NCBI GenBank assembly: GCA_036303105.1
Contig: JAXJBF010000081.1
Location: forward strand, 1 to 19,336
Length of the DNA: 19,336 bases
Direction of reading: 5' to 3'
Source of the DNA: UMGS1590 sp036303105
GTDB taxonomy: Bacteria > Bacillota > Peptococcia > Peptococcales > Peptococcaceae
Made by a program: the position numbers and the translations under genes. Below are positions 14,378-19,336 of the stretch, piece by piece; within the stretch, counting starts at the first letter, position 1; each line of letters opens with the position of its first letter. Under the pieces are notes generated by a model, which saw only the letters and a list, made by a program, of their open reading frames with translations, ran no database searches and had not been told where the DNA came from.

Positions 14378-16063
14378 ATGAGAAGTGATGAAGTCAAAAA
14401 GGGGCCTACACGTGCGCCTCATCGTTCATTGTTTTATGCAATGGGCTATACCGCTGAAGATTTGAAGAAGCCTTTAATTGGTGTTGTAAATGCTCAAAAT
14501 GAGGTGATTCCAGGGCATTTTCATTTAGATGAAATTGCTCGCGCTGTGAAAGCTGGTGTGCTGGGTGCAGGTGGAACGCCGATGGAATTTCCATCGATTG
14601 GCCTCTGTGATGGTATTGCCATGAACCATTCTGGTATGAACTATTCGTTGGCAAGTCGTGAGTTGATTGCAGATTCCATTGAATCCATGTATATGGCCTA
14701 TAAATTTGATGGCCTTGTTTTGATTGGCAATTGTGATAAAATCGTTCCAGGGATGTTGATGGCTGCAGCACGTTTGAATGTACCATGCGTGTATGTCAGT
14801 GGTGGCCCAATGCTGCCGGGACGATTCCGCGGCGAAGACAGCGATTTGAGTCGTGGTGGTTTTGAAGCGGTGGGCGCATATTCTGCTGGTAAGATTGATG
14901 CAGATACACTTACAGAAATGGAAGAAACAGCATGTCAGACTTGTGGTTCCTGCTCTGGGATGTATACTGCAAACACCATCAATTGCCTTGCTGAAGTTCT
15001 TGGTATTGCGCTGCCTGGAAATGGTACCATTCCTGCACCATATGGTGCACGTAAGGCGCTGGGGCGTAAAGCCGGGAAGCAGATTATGGAAATGGTTGAA
15101 AAGAATATCTGCGCACGCGACATTCTCACTAGAGAGGCCTTTTTGAACGCTATTACCGTAGATATGGCTATTGGTGGCTCAACCAATACAGTTCTGCATT
15201 TGATGGCCATTGCTAATCAAGCACAAGTAAAAATTACGTTGGAAGACTTTGATCGCATCAGCAACAGTACACCGCAAGTGTGCAAGCTGAGCCCAGCAAA
15301 TACGCAACACATTAATGAGTTAAATGAAGCGGGTGGTATTCCTGCATTGTTGAAACAGCTTCTTGATGCTGGCAAAGTTGATGGTTCTGTTATGACGGTA
15401 ACTGGCAAGACCATGGCGGAAAATGTTGCAAATGCCGTAGTCAGAAACCGCAACGTCATTCATAGCTTTGATGAAGCATATTCGCAAACTGGTGGGTTGG
15501 CTGTATTGCGCGGTAATTTGGCCCCAGATGGTGCTGTTGTAAAACAAGGCGCTGTAGCACCTGAAATGCTGAAGCACTCAGGCCCTGCTCGTGTGTTTGA
15601 TTCTGAAGCGGAAGCTTTTGATGCTATTACTAACAATCAGATTAAATCTGGCGATGTTGTCGTTATTCGCTATGAAGGGCCAAAAGGTGGTCCTGGGATG
15701 AAGGAAATGCTTTCTCCAACATCTGCTATTATCGGTGCTGGTCTTGGTAAGGAAGTTGCATTATTGACTGATGGACGTTTTTCTGGCGCAACAGCAGGTG
15801 CATGCATTGGTCATATTTCTCCAGAAGCAGCTGAAAACGGACCTCTTGGTTTGGTTAATGAAGGCGATATCATTGATATTGATATTCCAAATCGTTCGCT
15901 TTCTGTTCGTTTGACTGATGAAGAATTGGAAGCACGTAAGGCAGATCACAAAACGCCAAAGCGTGATTTGATCGTAAATTCTTATTTGCGCCGTTATGCA
16001 TATTTGGTGACATCTTCCAGCACTGGGGCTGTAATGAGAGACCCACTTCTTGATGAAGAATAA
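14378..16063 (+). CDS. ilvD: Dihydroxy-acid dehydratase
   Basis: IlvD dehydrates 2,3-dihydroxy-isovalerate and its methylvalerate homologue to the 2-keto acids of valine, isoleucine and leucine synthesis. At 561 residues it is normal for the family. The cluster cysteines are visible as GNCDK (Cys119) and TCGSC (Cys189 and Cys192), and the Mg2+/substrate region includes SGGPM and GRFSGAT. The segment around residue 45 reads VIPGHFHL, with Gly where mycobacterial and plant [2Fe-2S] enzymes have a cysteine, so an oxygen-labile [4Fe-4S] enzyme is more likely; that is inference. The ATG at 14378 begins MRSDEVKKGP, the usual N-terminus, with GGAGATGAG about nine bases upstream; the open frame continues to a TTG at 14342 without support. 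Other branched-chain synthesis genes are not nearby. Confidence 0.95.
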   Translation: MRSDEVKKGPTRAPHRSLFYAMGYTAEDLKKPLIGVVNAQNEVIPGHFHLDEIARAVKAGVLGAGGTPMEFPSIGLCDGIAMNHSGMNYSLASRELIADSIESMYMAYKFDGLVLIGNCDKIVPGMLMAAARLNVPCVYVSGGPMLPGRFRGEDSDLSRGGFEAVGAYSAGKIDADTLTEMEETACQTCGSCSGMYTANTINCLAEVLGIALPGNGTIPAPYGARKALGRKAGKQIMEMVEKNICARDILTREAFLNAITVDMAIGGSTNTVLHLMAIANQAQVKITLEDFDRISNSTPQVCKLSPANTQHINELNEAGGIPALLKQLLDAGKVDGSVMTVTGKTMAENVANAVVRNRNVIHSFDEAYSQTGGLAVLRGNLAPDGAVVKQGAVAPEMLKHSGPARVFDSEAEAFDAITNNQIKSGDVVVIRYEGPKGGPGMKEMLSPTSAIIGAGLGKEVALLTDGRFSGATAGACIGHISPEAAENGPLGLVNEGDIIDIDIPNRSLSVRLTDEELEARKADHKTPKRDLIVNSYLRRYAYLVTSSSTGAVMRDPLLDEE

Positions 16064-16077
16064 TTAAAGGTGTTAAG

Positions 16078-16113
16078 GCCGTGAACCTTTATATAGGTTT
16101 ACGGCTCTTTTTT
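16078..16113 (+). terminator. Intrinsic terminator after ilvD
   Basis: GCCGTGAACC (16078-16087) pairs with GGTTTACGGC (16096-16105) with one wobble, an 8-base loop and a T-rich tail (16106-16113). Confidence 0.9.
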
Positions 16114-16223
16114 ATGGAACTATTAAGAAATTGAAATAATGCTGTGAGGGTTATAGAACAATGTGAATATTTGTGGTAGGATAACGATGAGATGATTGGC
16201 GGTATTAGAAAGGAGAGGGGCCT

Positions 16224-17354
16224 ATGCGGATAATGATCGTCACGGAGGAGTTTTTGCCCGTCGCGGATGGGTTGGTCCTGCGACTGACGGAGGCTATTCG
16301 CTATTTTTTGAAAGAAGGTCATCAGGTGGTTGTAGTGACGCCAGACCGTGGCATTGATCAATTTGAAGATGCAACCATCTATGGTATTCAAGATAAGAAA
16401 TTGCCGTTTGGTAAGAAGTTGTTTTGGGCACCTTCTCTGACGCGGATCAATGATATTATGATGGATTTTTCGCCTCAGGTGGTTCATATCGTTAATCCAC
16501 TGCTTTTAGGCGTTGCTGCATCGCAATACGCGACAAAGCTGGAAATTCCAGTCGTTGTCAGTTATCATACAAATTATATGAGCAGTTTGAAACGTCTTCA
16601 TTTAAATCATCGAGTATCTGAAAAAATGATCTGGAAAGCGCGACAAAAAATTTCGGCTAGTGCTTCGCTGAATCTTTGCACATCACATGTTATGCGACAT
16701 TCTTTAGAAGGTTTTGGAATATACAATGCACATGTATTAAAGCGTGGCGTGGATTCAGAAAAACGCAATCCAAAATATGCATCTGAAGATATGCGACTGA
16801 TTTTAAACAAAGGGCAAAAAGATAAAAAGTTGCTTGTCTATGTGGGGAGTTTATTAAAACGAAAAGATCTAGAATCTTTGCTCCCAATGATGAGACGGCG
16901 CAGTGATGTGTGTCTGGCAATCATTGGAGATGGTGAACATAGGGCAGAACTTGAAAAAACGTTTAGCGGAACAAATTGTGTGTTTACTGGTTATCTGCGT
17001 GGACGAAACTTGGCTGAAGCTTATGCTTCGGGAGATGCCTCTATTTTCCCAACATTAACGGAGCAAGTAGGCTTGACCTTGTTAGAAGCCATGGCTTCTG
17101 GTGTACCGATTATTGCGGTGCGCAGTCCGTTAACGATTGAGCAGTTCGAAGATGGACGAGACGCTATTTTTTATACATCAGGGGATGAGGATTCCCTGGA
17201 TGCTGCGATTGATCGTTTGGAGGATCAATCGCTGGTTCGACGACTGCGGGTGATTGCTCGTAAAGAGGCAGAAGCGAGCAGTTGGGAACGTGCCAGTCAA
17301 CAGTTGATGGATTATTATAATATCGCTTACACACGCGCGACACATTACAATTAA
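16224..17354 (+). CDS. GT4-family glycosyltransferase (SQD2/MgtA-like)
   Basis: A 376-residue GT-B fold retaining glycosyltransferase. The N-terminal acceptor domain opens MRIMIVTEEFLPVADGLVLR and contains VVSYHTNYMSSLK (about 110-122). The C-terminal donor domain has YVGSLLKRKDLESL and the EX7E signature, Glu280 and Glu288, in EQVGLTLLE, followed by AMASGVPIIA. The N-terminal and YHTNY features match the subgroup holding sulfoquinovosyltransferase SQD2 and GDP-mannose-dependent mannosyltransferases such as MgtA, which build glycolipids at the membrane face. The donor sugar cannot be read from the sequence. AAAGGAGAGGGG precedes the ATG. A two-component system follows 18 bases later with no terminator, so the three genes are probably one operon, linking envelope sugar chemistry with a sensor. 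Confidence 0.9.
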   Translation: MRIMIVTEEFLPVADGLVLRLTEAIRYFLKEGHQVVVVTPDRGIDQFEDATIYGIQDKKLPFGKKLFWAPSLTRINDIMMDFSPQVVHIVNPLLLGVAASQYATKLEIPVVVSYHTNYMSSLKRLHLNHRVSEKMIWKARQKISASASLNLCTSHVMRHSLEGFGIYNAHVLKRGVDSEKRNPKYASEDMRLILNKGQKDKKLLVYVGSLLKRKDLESLLPMMRRRSDVCLAIIGDGEHRAELEKTFSGTNCVFTGYLRGRNLAEAYASGDASIFPTLTEQVGLTLLEAMASGVPIIAVRSPLTIEQFEDGRDAIFYTSGDEDSLDAAIDRLEDQSLVRRLRVIARKEAEASSWERASQQLMDYYNIAYTRATHYN

Positions 17355-17372
17355 TAAGAAAGGTGTGTGCTT

Positions 17373-18074
17373 ATGAACGAGAAAATTTTAGTAGTAGAAG
17401 ATGAGGAAAATATTCGAACAAATATAAAAGAATATCTCGAAAACCAGCATTATCAAGTATTAGAAGCTGGAGATGGAGAATTGGGCCTTGAATTGGTAGA
17501 GTCAATGAAGCCTGATTTGATTATTTTGGACTTGATGTTGCCAAAAGTTGATGGCATGGAAGTTTGTAAGCAAGTGCGCCGTCATCATAATACGCCGATC
17601 ATTATGGTGACAGCACGCAATGAGGAAATTGATAAGCTTCTTGGGTTAGAATTAGGTGCGGATGACTATATCACGAAACCTTTTAGTCTGCGTGAATTGA
17701 ATGCACGCATTAAAGCTGTTTTCCGTCGCAGCAAGCATGTTGTTGAGAATACTGAAGAAGTGCGCACATTTGGTAAATTGGTGATCAATTTGGATCGACG
17801 TGAAGTATTTTATGATGGTAAAAGTATTGATCTAACACCATCAGAATATGCTATTCTGGTAACGCTCAGCGAAAATGTGGGCCGACCATATAGCCGTTTG
17901 CAACTTTTGACTGCGACCTTGGGCGAGAGTTATGCAGGCTATGAGAGAGCTATTGATACACATGTCAGCAATTTGCGAAAAAAAATAGAGCCTAATCCAC
18001 AAAAACCAATTTTTATTCAAACTGTGTATGGCTTAGGCTATAAGTTTGGGGATAAATATGAAACTGTCGACTAA
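17373..18074 (+). CDS. OmpR/PhoB-family response regulator
   Basis: A 233-residue two-domain regulator. The receiver domain (about 1-115) has the acidic pair Glu9-Asp10, phosphoacceptor Asp53 (LILDLMLP), Thr80 and Lys102 (TKPF), all the residues needed for phosphorylation and switching. The C-terminal winged helix (about 135-230) ends with THVSNLRKKIEP and QTVYGLGYKF, as in PhoB-type DNA-binding domains. AAGAAAGG lies ahead of the ATG at 17373; a GTG two codons earlier is a less likely start. The adjacent histidine kinase begins inside the last 17 bases of this gene, so the two are translationally coupled and form a pair. The target genes are unknown; the upstream glycosyltransferase is a natural candidate. 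Confidence 0.95.
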   Translation: MNEKILVVEDEENIRTNIKEYLENQHYQVLEAGDGELGLELVESMKPDLIILDLMLPKVDGMEVCKQVRRHHNTPIIMVTARNEEIDKLLGLELGADDYITKPFSLRELNARIKAVFRRSKHVVENTEEVRTFGKLVINLDRREVFYDGKSIDLTPSEYAILVTLSENVGRPYSRLQLLTATLGESYAGYERAIDTHVSNLRKKIEPNPQKPIFIQTVYGLGYKFGDKYETVD

Positions 18075-19336
18075 AATCATTTCCCTGATGACGCTGATGG
18101 CAGTGTTGACGGGATTGATTGTTGGTGGTGTCACTTTACAGCTTATGAGCCGTAGCTTTGACGAATACCTTATGCAAACATCAAAAGCTGAGATTAGCGT
18201 GTGGGAAGAACGTTATGAGGCGTATTACATTGAAAATGGCAATTCGTGGGATGGTGTGCAAGAAGAATTCAGCAGTTCTACCTTGCAAATGCCTTATGGC
18301 ATAGTGCGTCAACAAATGGAGTTGTCTGTCATTCTGATTGATCCAGATGGAACCATCTTAACATGTCCAGAGGCTGAAGCTGATAAGGTAGGCTTAAAAG
18401 TAAAAACTCGTTTGCTGGAACACGGTTATCCGATCTATGAAGAAGGCACTCAACATTTGATCGGCTATCTTTTGCCAGCAGATTATATTGGTGATCGATT
18501 CTGGTATTTGACGGACAGCTATTTGGCAGATACGCGTCAATCGGTGGTATTGGGCGTTGTCGCAACCATTATCCTAGCTATCATTCTTGGTTGGATTTTC
18601 GCCCGTAATTTGACGCGTCCCTTGGATAAATTAATCCTTTCTGTGCGTCGTATTGCGCAAGGATCAACGAATGAAAAAGTCGATATAGAGAATGATGATG
18701 AAATTGGCGAATTGGCACTGGCGTTTAATCAAATGTCCACAGAACTTTCGCGTGCTAATGATGCCAGAGTACAAATGTTTGCCGATATCAGCCATGAATT
18801 ACGTACACCAATTACGGCAATTGCAGGCACACTTGAAAATAAACTGGTAAAAAATGAAGCTTGTTCACCAGAAGATATATCGGCACTTTATGATGAAATG
18901 CTTCGATTAAGTGGCATGGTTACGGAACTTCAGAACATTTCTCGTTTGGATGCAGGGCATATGCCGATTAGTAAGACGTTGATTGATTTCAAGAGCTTTG
19001 TTGAAGACTTCGTTGTTTTATTTGAGGCAGATGCAGAAACACGCAATATTACAGTTAAAGTGGAATTTGCTGATAAATTACCATATTGCTATGCAGATCC
19101 AGAACGTTTAAAGCAGATCGTTTTGAATTTAGTAAGTAATGCCTTGCGCTATACCACGGATGGTGGCGTTGTTATTCTAAATGCTTGGGCAGACAAAGAA
19201 AACTTCATTTTTTCAGTGTCGGATACCGGTATTGGTATGAGTGAAGAAGAATGCCAACATGTGTTTGATAGATTTTATCGCAGCGACCGTTCGCGTGCTC
19301 GTGAAACTGGTGGTACAGGTCTGGGAATGGCAATCA
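18058..19336 (+). CDS. Sensor histidine kinase, C-terminus cut by the window end
   Basis: The frame starts at the ATG at 18058, overlapping the response regulator by 17 bases, and stays open to the window edge (426 codons seen). The order is: membrane segment 1 (about 7-28), an extracytoplasmic sensor domain (about 30-160) with no family I recognise, membrane segment 2 (about 162-182), a HAMP linker (about 182-235), then the H-box FADISHELRTPITAI with phospho-accepting His246. The ATPase part shows the N-box (LVSNALRYT, Asn361), G1 (SDTGIGM), the F-box (FDRFYRSD) and G2 (GGTGLGMA) at the cut end, so all kinase motifs are present. It should phosphorylate Asp53 of the neighbouring regulator in response to an envelope signal that the sequence does not reveal. 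Only the last few tens of residues are likely missing. Confidence 0.93.
   Translation, partial: MKLSTKIISLMTLMAVLTGLIVGGVTLQLMSRSFDEYLMQTSKAEISVWEERYEAYYIENGNSWDGVQEEFSSSTLQMPYGIVRQQMELSVILIDPDGTILTCPEAEADKVGLKVKTRLLEHGYPIYEEGTQHLIGYLLPADYIGDRFWYLTDSYLADTRQSVVLGVVATIILAIILGWIFARNLTRPLDKLILSVRRIAQGSTNEKVDIENDDEIGELALAFNQMSTELSRANDARVQMFADISHELRTPITAIAGTLENKLVKNEACSPEDISALYDEMLRLSGMVTELQNISRLDAGHMPISKTLIDFKSFVEDFVVLFEADAETRNITVKVEFADKLPYCYADPERLKQIVLNLVSNALRYTTDGGVVILNAWADKENFIFSVSDTGIGMSEEECQHVFDRFYRSDRSRARETGGTGLGMAI

Overview
The window looks like the chromosome of a low-to-mid GC, Gram-positive-type anaerobe (Firmicutes, Clostridia). The signs are strong GGAGG-type ribosome binding sites, a T-box leader in front of pheST, many U-tailed hairpin terminators, and a complete dissimilatory sulfite reductase core. 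A Peptococcaceae-like sulfite or sulfate reducer fits best, but the genus is an inference. All convincing genes are on the + strand.

Layout. (1) 2-349: the C-terminal end of an alpha/beta hydrolase. (2) 402-5427: a T-box-controlled unit, pheS-pheT-lgt-DtxR/MntR-type regulator, closed by a terminator. (3) 5522-5976: a 35-residue hydrophobic peptide overlapping a YxeA-family exported protein. (4) 6062-10041: a strong promoter, leuS, and four bases later a CbiA/CobB-fold amidotransferase that in this setting is best read as DsrN, the siroheme amidase. (5) 10091-13655: the sulfite reduction locus: a regulatory-looking intergenic region, a 2[4Fe-4S] ferredoxin, dsrA, dsrB, dsrD, a hairpin, then a second promoter driving an unrecognised 66-residue protein and dsrC, closed by a strong terminator. 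(6) 13713-16113: promoter, phosphoribosyltransferase, ilvD, terminator. (7) 16224-19336: a GT4 glycosyltransferase followed by an OmpR-type response regulator and a sensor histidine kinase that runs off the window end.

How it works together. DsrAB reduces sulfite at siroheme-[4Fe-4S] centres. DsrN probably supplies the amidated siroheme, DsrD is an activator of DsrAB, and DsrC is the sulfur-carrying co-substrate with its two C-terminal cysteines intact. The small ferredoxin is a plausible electron donor. The membrane complex DsrMKJOP and the sulfate-activating genes (sat, apr, qmo) are not here, so the window cannot tell a sulfate reducer from an organism limited to sulfite or organosulfonates.

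The most interesting points are the unrecognised 66-residue gene sharing a private promoter with dsrC, the palindromes around the probable dsr promoter, the separate placement of dsrN behind leuS, the compact DsrA and DsrD, and the DtxR/MntR regulator with a mixed metal-site residue set.
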